Origin: Actinomycetes bacterium
GTDB lineage: Bacteria > Actinomycetota > Actinomycetes > Actinomycetales > JAJYRW01
Direction: 5' to 3'
DNA length: 5,074 nt
NCBI GenBank assembly: GCA_021793895.1
Contig: JAJYRW010000139.1
Location: 1 to 5,074, forward strand
Of this stretch, positions 1 through 4,981 are shown in pieces. A model generated the notes under the pieces. That model made no database searches and was not told the DNA's origin. It was given only the letters and a program-made list of their open reading frames with translations. The first letter of the stretch is position 1, and the number at the start of each line of letters is the position of its first letter. A program made the translations under genes and the position numbers.

Positions 1-609
1 TTCTTCCACAATTGCGGCGCGCCCACCGGCGGCCGAGACTTCTTCCGGGAGATCTAGCAGCGTCAAGAAGTCTTCAAAGGGCGAGCCAACCCGTTCCACT
101 TCGGCCCGCATGTCTTCGCGGGCCCGGGTCAGCGCTTCGGCATCGGGCACGTAATAAGCGCCCTGTGACGACGAAGATTTCACCGGCTTAATCCACACTG
201 GGAAGTCCACGCCATCGGGCAGCTGCGCCACCGGCGAATCCAGATCCAGCAGGCCAAACTGGGGAACTTCTTCAATGTGAGTGCTTTGCTTCAGCCGGCT
301 CCAGTACTTGTGCTCACAAACCACGACGGAGCGCAGCGAAGTCGAGCGCAAGCCATAGCGCTCGCACAGCAGCGGCACGAGCATTGATCCGGGAAAATCC
401 CAGTAGCCCACGATGGCATCGATTTTGCCCTTGAAGGCTTGCAAGACCAGATCGGCCTTGGCAATTAGCCGCGGGATTGAAATCGGATCAGCTACGAGTT
501 CTTCTCGGGTAAGTAGTTGGTGGAATTTGTATTTTTTTGCTCCGGGGAGCCGCTCCAACGCTTCTTTGTTGAGCGAATCGAGTCCAAGAACGAAAATGTT
601 TTTGACCAT
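1..609 (-). CDS. ATP-grasp family ligase, N-terminal part (C-terminus outside window)
   Basis: The first 203 residues of a protein are visible, read from ATG at 609 down to position 1 with no stop. AGGA sits 6 nt before the ATG. The start MVKNIFVLGLD is a Rossmann-like pre-ATP-grasp strand. HKYWSR (residues 100-105) and WIKPVK (139-144) match the two lysine-bearing ATP-contacting segments of ATP-grasp enzymes, with K101 and K141 the likely nucleotide ligands. The serine-rich SSSSQGAYYV after K141 corresponds to the flexible glycine/serine loop. VEE (201-203), where the window cuts off, looks like the hinge carrying the adenine-binding glutamate. ATP-grasp enzymes join a carboxylate to an amine or thiol through an acyl-phosphate. 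I recall similar uncharacterised actinobacterial proteins, but the substrate cannot be told from the sequence. The metal-binding C-terminal half lies outside. It is transcribed divergently from ftsB and has no visible partner gene. Family assignment is fairly secure; function is unknown. Confidence 0.85.
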   Translation of the reverse strand, partial: MVKNIFVLGLDSLNKEALERLPGAKKYKFHQLLTREELVADPISIPRLIAKADLVLQAFKGKIDAIVGYWDFPGSMLVPLLCERYGLRSTSLRSVVVCEHKYWSRLKQSTHIEEVPQFGLLDLDSPVAQLPDGVDFPVWIKPVKSSSSQGAYYVPDAEALTRAREDMRAEVERVGSPFEDFLTLLDLPEEVSAAGGRAAIVEE

Positions 610-628
610 AACGACTTCCTTTCCGTAA

Positions 629-651
629 CTGGGTAGGGCGAACCTGCCCAG
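629..651. repeat. Inverted repeat: 9-bp stem, 5-nt loop
   Basis: CTGGGTAGG (629-637) and CCTGCCCAG (643-651) pair around the loop GCGAA, with one T-G wobble when read as plus-strand RNA and one C-A mismatch when read as minus-strand RNA. It sits about 20 nt upstream of the ATP-grasp start codon, so it would lie in that gene's 5' leader. No T-run follows on either side, which argues against a simple intrinsic terminator. Confidence 0.5.
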
Positions 652-670
652 TGGTCACCGAAATGGCGCG

Positions 671-707
671 AACCGGCTGCCGGGCCGAAATGCCCGGGGC
701 GACGGTT
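671..707. repeat. Nested inverted repeat (6-bp inner and 5-bp outer stem)
   Basis: CCGGGC (680-685) and GCCCGG (692-697) form a perfect stem around a 6-nt loop. AACCG (671-675) and CGGTT (703-707) can close an outer stem across an internal loop. The pairing is the same on both strands. It lies in the likely 5' leader of the ATP-grasp gene. In GC-rich DNA such stems can arise by chance, so function is uncertain. Confidence 0.4.
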
Positions 708-724
708 GCAGTAAAAGTGAGGCA

Positions 725-787
725 GTTGAGCGGTGCTTGATCGAATCCATGCCAACGCTGAAAGCATCGGCGTTTCTCGCGCTCAAC
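725..787. repeat. Long inverted repeat with internal hairpin, possible pseudoknot
   Basis: GTTGAGCG (725-732) pairs perfectly with CGCTCAAC (780-787). Between them AACGCTG (754-760) and CGGCGTT (768-774) form a second stem with one T-G wobble and a 7-nt loop. That loop (761-767) is in turn complementary to GTGCTT at 733-738, as an H-type pseudoknot would require. This could be an RNA element in the divergent intergenic region; its transcription is not shown by the sequence. Confidence 0.4.
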
Positions 788-793
788 GGTCCT

Positions 794-799
794 ATTCTA
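794..799 (-). promoter_or_regulatory. Candidate -10 element for the ATP-grasp gene
   Basis: On the minus strand this reads TAGAAT, fitting the actinobacterial -10 pattern TAnnnT, in the AT-richer part of the intergenic region. No good -35 hexamer is present at 16-18 nt. Transcription from here would give a leader of roughly 180 nt containing the inverted repeats at 725-787, 671-707 and 629-651. Weak evidence. Confidence 0.2.
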
Positions 800-920
800 C
801 GCTATATCGGGCAAAATAAGCGACGCTCGATCTAAAATTGCCCACGAACTCGCGCGATTTAGCGCCGGGGAAAGCAGCTCAGGATCGCGGCTGCCTGCAC
901 TACCAGGGCAGTGCCACCCG

Positions 921-957
921 GGTGCCGCTGCTGCGGCATTACGGTCGATCGCGACCG
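921..957. repeat. Two adjacent tetraloop-like hairpins
   Basis: GGTGCCGC (921-928) pairs with GCGGCATT (933-940) around TGCT; six pairs are Watson-Crick and two are G-U on the plus strand. One base later, CGGTCG (942-947) pairs perfectly with CGACCG (952-957) around ATCG. They lie 150-185 nt upstream of ftsB and could be part of a plus-strand leader. No T-run follows. Confidence 0.35.
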
Positions 958-1095
958 GGCTGTGCTCCCACGGCACTACAGGAAATCGGACCAGTGGCCG
1001 CGCCGCACAGCAGTCCGCCGCGCGTCGCAACAGCCCACCGCGCGCAGATGGCCGATAATTGCCCCAGAGTTATTCTTAAACTTTCCGCATCGATC

Positions 1096-1100
1096 AGGAG
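1096..1100 (+). promoter_or_regulatory. Ribosome binding site fixing the ftsB start
   Basis: AGGAG lies 5 nt before GTG at 1106. The same frame stays open back to an ATG at 911, but that extension has no such site, so this sequence decides for the GTG start. Confidence 0.75.
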
Positions 1101-1105
1101 TATTA

Positions 1106-1801
1106 GTGGTCAGCAGACGCCCGCCCGCACCGCGCAATCCGCGCGGCAGTCGCGGCGGCAACACCGGTCGCGGCGCCAACACCGGCCGGGCTGGCAACAC
1201 CGGCCGGGCTGGTAGCACCGGTCGCGCGGGTGCCGCGGGGCGATCGGGCGGATCCAGCCGCGGTGGCAAGGCATCCCGCGCTGGCAGCGCACCGGGCAAT
1301 GGCCCAAGTAAATTCGGCGGACGGTCAAGAACACGCGGCGCATCCAAAACCAACCCCGCAGTGGAGCGCGGACAACAACACCGGCCCCCGCGCCTGTTCA
1401 CGATTCGCTTTGCGATGCTGTTCGTGATCGCCATCTTTGCACTGGTCACACTGTTCCCCACGGTGCGCGCTTACCTCACGCAGCGAGCGGAAATTGCGGA
1501 ACTGGAACAGGAAGTCGAGGCCGCCGAGCAGCGTGAGGCGGACCTGCGCGCGGAATTATCGCGGTGGGAAGACCCCGCCTATGTCGCCGCCCAAGCACGT
1601 GAGCGCCTGGCCTTTGTGATGCCGGGGGAGACCGCCTACAAGGTCATTGATCCCGGCTTTGTGGAGCCGGAGGAGCCGGCACTGGGAGAGGGCGAGGTCG
1701 ACTCCGGCCTACCCGCGTTGGAAGATTTAGTGGATGTGTCAACCGATCAGCCGTGGTACAGCTCCATTCAGGATTCGATCCGCGTCGCGGGCGAAAACTA
1801 A
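1106..1801 (+). CDS. ftsB: Septum formation initiator family protein (FtsB/DivIC type)
   Basis: A 231-residue single-pass membrane protein. Residues 1-96 are a highly basic Arg/Gly-rich cytoplasmic tail. A transmembrane helix follows at about 101-120 (FAMLFVIAIFALVTLF), then a coiled coil at about 122-152 containing EIAELEQEVEAAEQREADLR. The block WEDPAYVAAQARERL and the segment through FVMPGETAYKV are the signature of the DivIC/FtsB family. The acidic C-terminal tail is extracytoplasmic. FtsB-type proteins form a complex with FtsL and FtsQ that activates septal peptidoglycan synthesis at mid-cell. The GTG start is chosen for the AGGAG 5 nt upstream. The tail holds tandem hexapeptide repeats (residues 19-48), much of why the protein is longer than the roughly 100-residue E. 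coli FtsB. It is the first gene of the operon; DUF501 starts 67 nt downstream. TTA codons occur at residue 151 and in EDLVD. Confidence 0.9.
   Translation: MVSRRPPAPRNPRGSRGGNTGRGANTGRAGNTGRAGSTGRAGAAGRSGGSSRGGKASRAGSAPGNGPSKFGGRSRTRGASKTNPAVERGQQHRPPRLFTIRFAMLFVIAIFALVTLFPTVRAYLTQRAEIAELEQEVEAAEQREADLRAELSRWEDPAYVAAQARERLAFVMPGETAYKVIDPGFVEPEEPALGEGEVDSGLPALEDLVDVSTDQPWYSSIQDSIRVAGEN
1160..1249 (+). repeat. Five tandem 18-bp units encoding hexapeptides in FtsB
   Basis: Five in-frame 18-bp units begin at 1160, 1178, 1196, 1214 and 1232. They encode NTGRGA, NTGRAG, NTGRAG, STGRAG and AAGRSG. The second and third differ at one base, which suggests recent slippage or duplication; the outer units have diverged. 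The array lies in the disordered cytoplasmic tail and is expected to vary in copy number among strains. It is coding sequence and has no spacers, so it is not a CRISPR array. Confidence 0.85.
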
Positions 1802-1868
1802 GGCGCGCAAAAGTGCAGCGCGTGCAGTTGCGGTGGCGGAAAATTGAGAGCGGGAGAAACTAGTTTTG

Positions 1869-2393
1869 ATGAACCAGGTTTATGAACCGGCGCCCCTGCC
1901 CACCGAGCCAGTAGCCGCAGCCGATCTCGAAATAGTCGCCACCCAACTGGGCCGGCCCCCGCGCGGAACCGTTGCCATCGCCGCGCGCTGTACCTGTGGC
2001 AATCCGGCAGTGGTGCGCACCGCCCCGCGCCTGCCCGATGGCACGCCGTTCCCCACCACCTACTACCTCACCCACCCCGGCGCCACCAGCGCGGTATCGA
2101 CGCTGGAAACCACCGGAATCATGCGCCAGTGGTCCGAAGAACTCCAGCACAACGCGGAACTCGCAGCGCAGTATCAGCGCGCGCACGAGGCATATCTGGC
2201 CGACCGGGCCGTGCTGGGCGAAGTGCCCGAAATCGCAGGGATATCAGCTGGCGGCATGCCCACGCGCGTGAAATGCCTGCACGTTTTAGTGGCGCACGCG
2301 CTCGCAGTCGGCCCGGGCATCAACCCGCTTGGCGACCGGGCCGTAGAACTCCTGCGCCCCCACTGGTCGATAGAGGAGTGCCGATGCGCGTAG
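1869..2393 (+). CDS. DUF501 domain-containing protein
   Basis: A 174-residue soluble protein that matches DUF501 along its length. Landmarks are LGRPPRGTVAIAARCTCG (residues 28-44), TAPRLPDGTPFPTTYYLTHP (51-70), and GGMPTRVKCLHVLVAHALA (128-146) followed by GPGINPLGD. The recurring Cys/His positions (C41, C43, C136, H138, H143, plus a terminal CRC) suggest a metal site, but this is inference, and no biochemical role is established to my knowledge. The family nearly always sits between the FtsB-like gene and ppx in Actinobacteria, as here. The start is ambiguous. GGGAG at 1852-1856 is 12 nt from ATG 1869 and 9 nt from the adjacent in-frame TTG at 1866, which would add one residue. Its last 10 nt overlap ppx, implying translational coupling. 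It contains a TTA codon before residue V141. Confidence 0.9.
   Translation: MNQVYEPAPLPTEPVAAADLEIVATQLGRPPRGTVAIAARCTCGNPAVVRTAPRLPDGTPFPTTYYLTHPGATSAVSTLETTGIMRQWSEELQHNAELAAQYQRAHEAYLADRAVLGEVPEIAGISAGGMPTRVKCLHVLVAHALAVGPGINPLGDRAVELLRPHWSIEECRCA
2373..2378 (+). promoter_or_regulatory. Ribosome binding site fixing the ppx start
   Basis: GAGGAG lies 5 nt before ATG 2384, inside the end of the DUF501 gene. It overrides the longer open frame, which reaches back to 2129, and places the conserved DCGTNS motif at residues 7-12 as expected for the family. Confidence 0.8.
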
Positions 2394-3376
2394 CAGCAAT
2401 TGATTGCGGAACAAACTCCATCCGCCTCCTGGTTGCCGACGTTGAGCCCGGCGCTCAAACCGCTAACGAGGTCACGCGCCGCATGGAGATCGTGCGCCTG
2501 GGGCAGGGCGTGGACAAAACCGGACAACTCAGCGCCGAAGCACTTGAGCGCACGTTCAAAGTTGCGGAAACCTACGCCAAAATCTGCGAAGAAAACGGCG
2601 TCGAACGCATCCGTTTCGCGGCCACCTCCGCCACCCGTGACGCCTCGAATCGAGAGGATTTCGTGGCCGGGATTAAAGACCGCCTCGGAGTCGAACCCGA
2701 AGTGCTCACTGGAGCCCAGGAAGCGGAACTTTCCTTCGCCGGGGCTACGGGCGCCGTCCAAAATCATCCCAGCCCATATCTGGTTGTGGACTTGGGCGGC
2801 GGCTCGACCGAGTTCGTATTCGGCACCCGCGCACCCGAGCGCTCAATCTCCGTCAACGTGGGGTGCGTGCGCATGACGGAGCGCCATTTAGCGGCAATTG
2901 AGGACGGCGCCTCGCACCCGGGCAGCCAAGCGCGACAGCGGGCCATTGACGCGGCCGGGGCGGACGTGGAGGCGGCACTAGACGAGGCAGCCAAAGTCAT
3001 CGATTTTGGTCAGGTGGGCACGCTGGTCGGTTTAGCCGGCACCGTCACCACGCTGACCGCCCACGCGTTGGGTTTATCCAAGTATGACCGCGAAAAGATC
3101 CACGGCGCGGAATTAGCGCCCGAGCAGGTGGAAAAGGCCGCCGATGAGCTGTTGTGGATGACCCGAGAAGAGCGAGCGGAGCTGCCGTATATGCACCCGG
3201 GGCGGGTGGATGTAATGGGTGGGGGAGCGCTGGTGTGGGCACGGATTGTGGCGCGGGTCGCGGCAGCGATGGCCAAGCGGGACCGTGAATTGGGCCCGGT
3301 GGTGACTTCGGAGCATGACATTCTCGACGGGCTGGCCTTGAGTATGGTCCCCGAAACTGCGGTGTCAGAAAGATGA
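2384..3376 (+). CDS. ppx: Ppx/GppA-family exopolyphosphatase / pppGpp phosphatase (short form)
   Basis: A 330-residue cytosolic member of the ASKHA phosphotransferase fold. The first phosphate-binding motif is DCGTNSIRLLV (7-17), the predicted catalytic glutamate is E113 in TGAQEAE, the second phosphate motif is DLGGGSTEFVFG (136-147), and GLAGTVTTL (217-225) is the motif near the base-binding region. The length fits the two-domain short form; the C-terminal HD-like domain of E. coli PPX (about 510 residues) is absent. Family members hydrolyse terminal phosphate from polyphosphate and/or pppGpp. By gene order this corresponds to the mycobacterial paralogue next to ftsB and DUF501 (Ppx2 type), so I would not assume strong polyphosphatase activity. 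It overlaps DUF501 by 10 nt and udgB by 4 nt (ATGA). Four TTA codons are visible, at HLA, GLAG, GLSK and ELAP. Confidence 0.92.
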   Translation: MRVAAIDCGTNSIRLLVADVEPGAQTANEVTRRMEIVRLGQGVDKTGQLSAEALERTFKVAETYAKICEENGVERIRFAATSATRDASNREDFVAGIKDRLGVEPEVLTGAQEAELSFAGATGAVQNHPSPYLVVDLGGGSTEFVFGTRAPERSISVNVGCVRMTERHLAAIEDGASHPGSQARQRAIDAAGADVEAALDEAAKVIDFGQVGTLVGLAGTVTTLTAHALGLSKYDREKIHGAELAPEQVEKAADELLWMTREERAELPYMHPGRVDVMGGGALVWARIVARVAAAMAKRDRELGPVVTSEHDILDGLALSMVPETAVSER

Positions 3377-4209
3377 AACCCCACCCGCGCACGGGCGAGC
3401 TTTTCCTCTCACCGGTTCCACCGGGAACCGGGTGGCCCGGGGATGTCGCAACGCCGCAGACCCCGGTGGCCACCAGCGCCGCCGCCGTGGCCGAACTGGC
3501 GGCGAATGCCGCCGATGCGCGGGGTCTGGTTGCGCCGACGACGGTGTGCCGCGCGTGCCCGCGATTGGTGGAGTGGCGCGAAGAAGTGGCCGAAACTCGC
3601 AGAAGAGCGTTTGCGGAGCAGCCCTATTGGGGCCGGCCAATTGCCAGTTTTGGTGTTGATAATCCGTCGATTGCGATTATTGGGCTCGCGCCCGCGGCCC
3701 ACGGCGGAAACCGCACCGGCCGGCAATTTACCGGGGACCCGTCCGGGGACTGGATTATTGCCGGGCTGCACCGGGTGGGGTTTGCCAATCAGGCCACCAG
3801 TGTTGATGCGGCCGACGGGCTGGAACTTAGCGAGGTGCGCATGATTCCCGCCGTGCGCTGCGCCCCGCCTCAAAACAAACCCAGCCCTCAAGAGCGTGAT
3901 ACTTGCAGCCACTGGCTGCACCGGGAACTGGACCTTGTGACGCCAAGTTTGCGGGTGATTTTCCCGCTCGGATCGTTTGCGTGGAGCGCGGTTTTGCGTG
4001 CGGCGCGGGCGCTGGGATGGCAGGTGCCACGCCCCCAGCCGAAGTTCGGCCACGGCGCAGAGGCGCTGTTGCACACGCGCGATGGCGAGCCGGTGATTTT
4101 GCTGGGGTGTTATCACGTGAGCCAGCGCAACACCCAAACCGGCGCGTTGACGGTTGAGATGCTGGACGCCGTCCTAAATCGCGCCAAAGAAATTATCGAT
4201 ACTAATTAG
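3373..4209 (+). CDS. udgB: Family 5 uracil-DNA glycosylase (UDGb), [4Fe-4S] type
   Basis: A 278-residue DNA repair enzyme that removes uracil, and in characterised members other deaminated bases, to start base excision repair. Motif A is GLAPAAHGGNRTG (104-116) followed by FTGD; the alanine-rich form identifies family 5 as opposed to family 4 or UNG. C59, C62 (CRACPRL), C163 (VRCAPPQNKP) and C178 (DTCSHW) are the four expected [4Fe-4S] ligands. CYHVSQRNTQTG (246-257) is the C-terminal DNA-intercalating and catalytic loop; Q255 stands where many relatives have Phe. The N-terminal HPRTG...SPVPPGTGWPGD segment is one I associate with actinobacterial members and supports ATG 3373. That ATG overlaps the ppx stop (ATGA) and has only a poor ribosome binding site, so translation probably depends on coupling to ppx. 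It ends 6 bp from a convergent gene. Confidence 0.93.
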   Translation: MKPHPRTGELFLSPVPPGTGWPGDVATPQTPVATSAAAVAELAANAADARGLVAPTTVCRACPRLVEWREEVAETRRRAFAEQPYWGRPIASFGVDNPSIAIIGLAPAAHGGNRTGRQFTGDPSGDWIIAGLHRVGFANQATSVDAADGLELSEVRMIPAVRCAPPQNKPSPQERDTCSHWLHRELDLVTPSLRVIFPLGSFAWSAVLRAARALGWQVPRPQPKFGHGAEALLHTRDGEPVILLGCYHVSQRNTQTGALTVEMLDAVLNRAKEIIDTN

Positions 4210-4215
4210 CGGTCG

Positions 4216-4587
4216 CTACATCCACTTAACGCCGTGGTCCTCAAATTCAGTGACGCGGTATTGCACCATTTCACGCAAAAGTGCGGTCGGGATTTCTGCG
4301 CCATAGGGCAGGGAAATGCTGCCCTTGCCGGTCTTGAAATCGGTCAGCGCATCGGCGAAAGCCGCGCGGGTGCTGGGGGTGAAAACAATATTTGCGTGAT
4401 GTCTATGCGCGCTGTAGACGAAGAGAATGACCCCTTGCGCATGCAGGACGGCGGGATGGCCCCACTTGATGGCTTCGGTAGCGTTGGGGCCGGCGAATTG
4501 GCGCAGTGCGCGTAGTTGCTCGAGCAGGTCGCGGGCGGGCCCGCTGTGGCCTTGGAGGAATTCGTCGACCGTTTGCGTCTTCGTCAT
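4216..4587 (-). CDS. DUF1801 domain-containing protein (YdhG-like)
   Basis: A 123-residue soluble protein. The block EAIKWGHPAVL (38-48), LFVYSAHRHHANIVFTPS (55-72), FKTGKGSISLPYGAEIP (84-100) and the C-terminal YRVTEFEDHGVKWM are typical of DUF1801 proteins, a small fold sometimes compared with frataxin-like iron chaperones. No function is established, and no catalytic motif can be assigned beyond the conserved His cluster (H61, H63, H64). The full family length is present. It is transcribed toward udgB, with 6 bp between stop codons and no terminator between them. There is no ribosome binding site. Instead a TATCTT -10 box ends 6 nt before the ATG, indicating a leaderless transcript starting at or next to the A of the start codon, which also supports this start. 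Confidence 0.9.
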   Translation of the reverse strand: MTKTQTVDEFLQGHSGPARDLLEQLRALRQFAGPNATEAIKWGHPAVLHAQGVILFVYSAHRHHANIVFTPSTRAAFADALTDFKTGKGSISLPYGAEIPTALLREMVQYRVTEFEDHGVKWM

Positions 4588-4593
4588 GCCGCT

Positions 4594-4599
4594 AAGATA
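4594..4599 (-). promoter_or_regulatory. -10 element of a leaderless promoter for the DUF1801 gene
   Basis: The minus strand reads TATCTT, matching TAnnnT, with 6 nt between its end and the A of ATG at 4587. That is the normal distance from a -10 box to the transcription start. No purine-rich ribosome binding site lies between. A recognisable -35 hexamer is missing at 17-18 nt (AGGTAG/TAGGTA). Confidence 0.5.
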
Positions 4600-4639
4600 G
4601 CCGCAAACCGTTCGCGCTACCTAGGGCAAAAGAGATAAT

Positions 4640-4671
4640 CGCCGGGCCAATCGCTACGATGTAACCCGGCG
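4640..4671. repeat. 7-bp inverted repeat upstream of the tRNA
   Basis: CGCCGGG (4640-4646) and CCCGGCG (4665-4671) are perfect complements separated by 18 nt. One of two TACGAT hexamers (4655-4660 and 4675-4680) lies inside the loop and the other just outside. No T-run follows, so it is a poor terminator. It could be an operator or chance. Confidence 0.35.
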
Positions 4672-4674
4672 CAA

Positions 4675-4680
4675 TACGAT
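4675..4680 (+). promoter_or_regulatory. Candidate -10 element for the tRNA gene
   Basis: TACGAT fits the TAnnnT pattern and ends 13 nt before the mature tRNA 5' end, leaving a short leader for RNase P to remove. A good -35 is not visible at 16-17 nt. GATAAT at 4634-4639 is an alternative -10 that would give a longer leader. Confidence 0.3.
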
Positions 4681-4693
4681 ACTTTTGCGCCAT

Positions 4694-4767
4694 GCCCCGG
4701 TAGCCCAATAGGCAGAGGCAGTCGACTTAAAATCGATCCAGTATGGGTTCGAGTCCCATCCGGGGTA
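4694..4767 (+). tRNA. tRNA-Leu (anticodon UAA), short variable loop
   Basis: A full cloverleaf folds over 74 nt. The acceptor is GCCCCGG (4694-4700) with CCGGGGT (4760-4766), giving a G1-U72 wobble. The D arm has a 3-bp stem GCC/GGC with the loop CAATAGGCAGA. The anticodon stem GTCGA/TCGAT encloses CTTAAAA, so the anticodon is TAA (4728-4730) and the tRNA reads UUA. The T arm is ATGGG-TTCGAGT-CCCAT. The variable loop is only CCAGT (4738-4742), although bacterial tRNA-Leu normally has a long variable arm. The discriminator is A4767, as leucyl-tRNA synthetase expects, and CCA is not encoded. The D arm pattern of a 3-bp stem with AAT-GGCAGA resembles ordinary tRNA-Leu, so leucine identity is likely. 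Confidence 0.93.
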
Positions 4768-4844
4768 CAAAGGGGTGGTTGCATAACTTTGGGGTGTGAG
4801 GTTACATATCCTCGAAATTCGGGTGGAGTAGAGCGGTTTTCGCT

Positions 4845-4946
4845 GTTTTTGGGGGAGTTTTAGCTTCTGGAACGCGATTTCGTTTAACGACTTGCCGCGG
4901 TGGTGTTTCTTTTTGCGCGGCAGGGGTTTTTGGGCGTGTTTTTGGG
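4845..4946 (+). repeat. Three copies of the 9-mer GTTTTTGGG in a G+T-rich stretch
   Basis: Exact copies begin at 4845, 4926 and 4938. The stretch from the tRNA to the transposase start (about 4768-5013) is strongly G+T-biased on the plus strand, unlike the rest of the window, and holds no open frame I can support. It may be the outer part of the insertion element or foreign flanking DNA. Confidence 0.5.
4893..4922 (+). terminator. Hairpin followed by a T-run, weak terminator candidate
   Basis: TGCCGCG (4893-4899) and CGCGGCA (4916-4922) form a perfect 7-bp GC-rich stem with a 16-nt loop. GGGG and then five T residues (4927-4931) follow. It could end transcription from the tRNA or protect the transposase from readthrough. 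The long loop and the intervening Gs make it a poor classical terminator. Confidence 0.25.
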
Positions 4947-4981
4947 TAGGCGTGTAGCCCGCGAGTGAAGCGCACTGGGTT

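Larger units (their letters stand above)
610..1105. other. Gene-free divergent intergenic region rich in inverted repeats
   Basis: This 496-bp stretch lies between the divergent ATP-grasp and ftsB starts. Open frames here translate to Arg/Pro/Ala-rich low-complexity strings without family resemblance, and none has a convincing ribosome binding site, so I see no gene. No remnant of eno, the usual actinobacterial neighbour of ftsB, could be recognised. The region contains a series of short-loop inverted repeats (listed separately) and an AT-richer island at about 790-840 that may hold promoters. It probably contains the promoters of both flanking genes and possibly a structured leader or small RNA. 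Confidence 0.6.

Noticed and set aside
911..1105. N-terminal extension of the FtsB protein back to an ATG at 911
   Set aside because: The frame is open, but the extension has no family resemblance and no ribosome binding site, whereas GTG 1106 has AGGAG at ideal spacing.
610..1105. Remnant of eno upstream of ftsB
   Set aside because: No enolase C-terminal sequence could be recognised in any frame of the spacer.
838..1215. 125-codon plus-strand open frame upstream of ftsB
   Set aside because: Low-complexity composition, no family resemblance, overlaps the start of ftsB in another frame and crosses the hairpin-rich spacer.
1160..1249. Short regular repeats as a possible CRISPR array
   Set aside because: The units are contiguous, in frame and without spacers, so they are protein-coding tandem repeats.
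976..1461. 161-codon minus-strand open frame opposite ftsB
   Set aside because: Its Pro/Arg/Leu repeats are just the complement of the FtsB hexapeptide repeats.
2129..2383. N-terminal extension of Ppx back to 2129
   Set aside because: It lies in another frame of the DUF501 gene, is Arg-rich without homology, and ATG 2384 has GAGGAG and places the DxGTNS motif correctly.
2174..2767. 197-codon minus-strand open frame opposite DUF501/ppx
   Set aside because: Antisense shadow of two well-supported genes; no recognisable domain.
3409..4137. 242-codon minus-strand open frame opposite udgB
   Set aside because: It is antisense to a gene with all family motifs; the translation is typical high-GC shadow coding with no motif.
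4748..4770. tRNA 3' end as an integrase attachment site
   Set aside because: No second copy of the tRNA 3' sequence and no integrase gene is present in the window.
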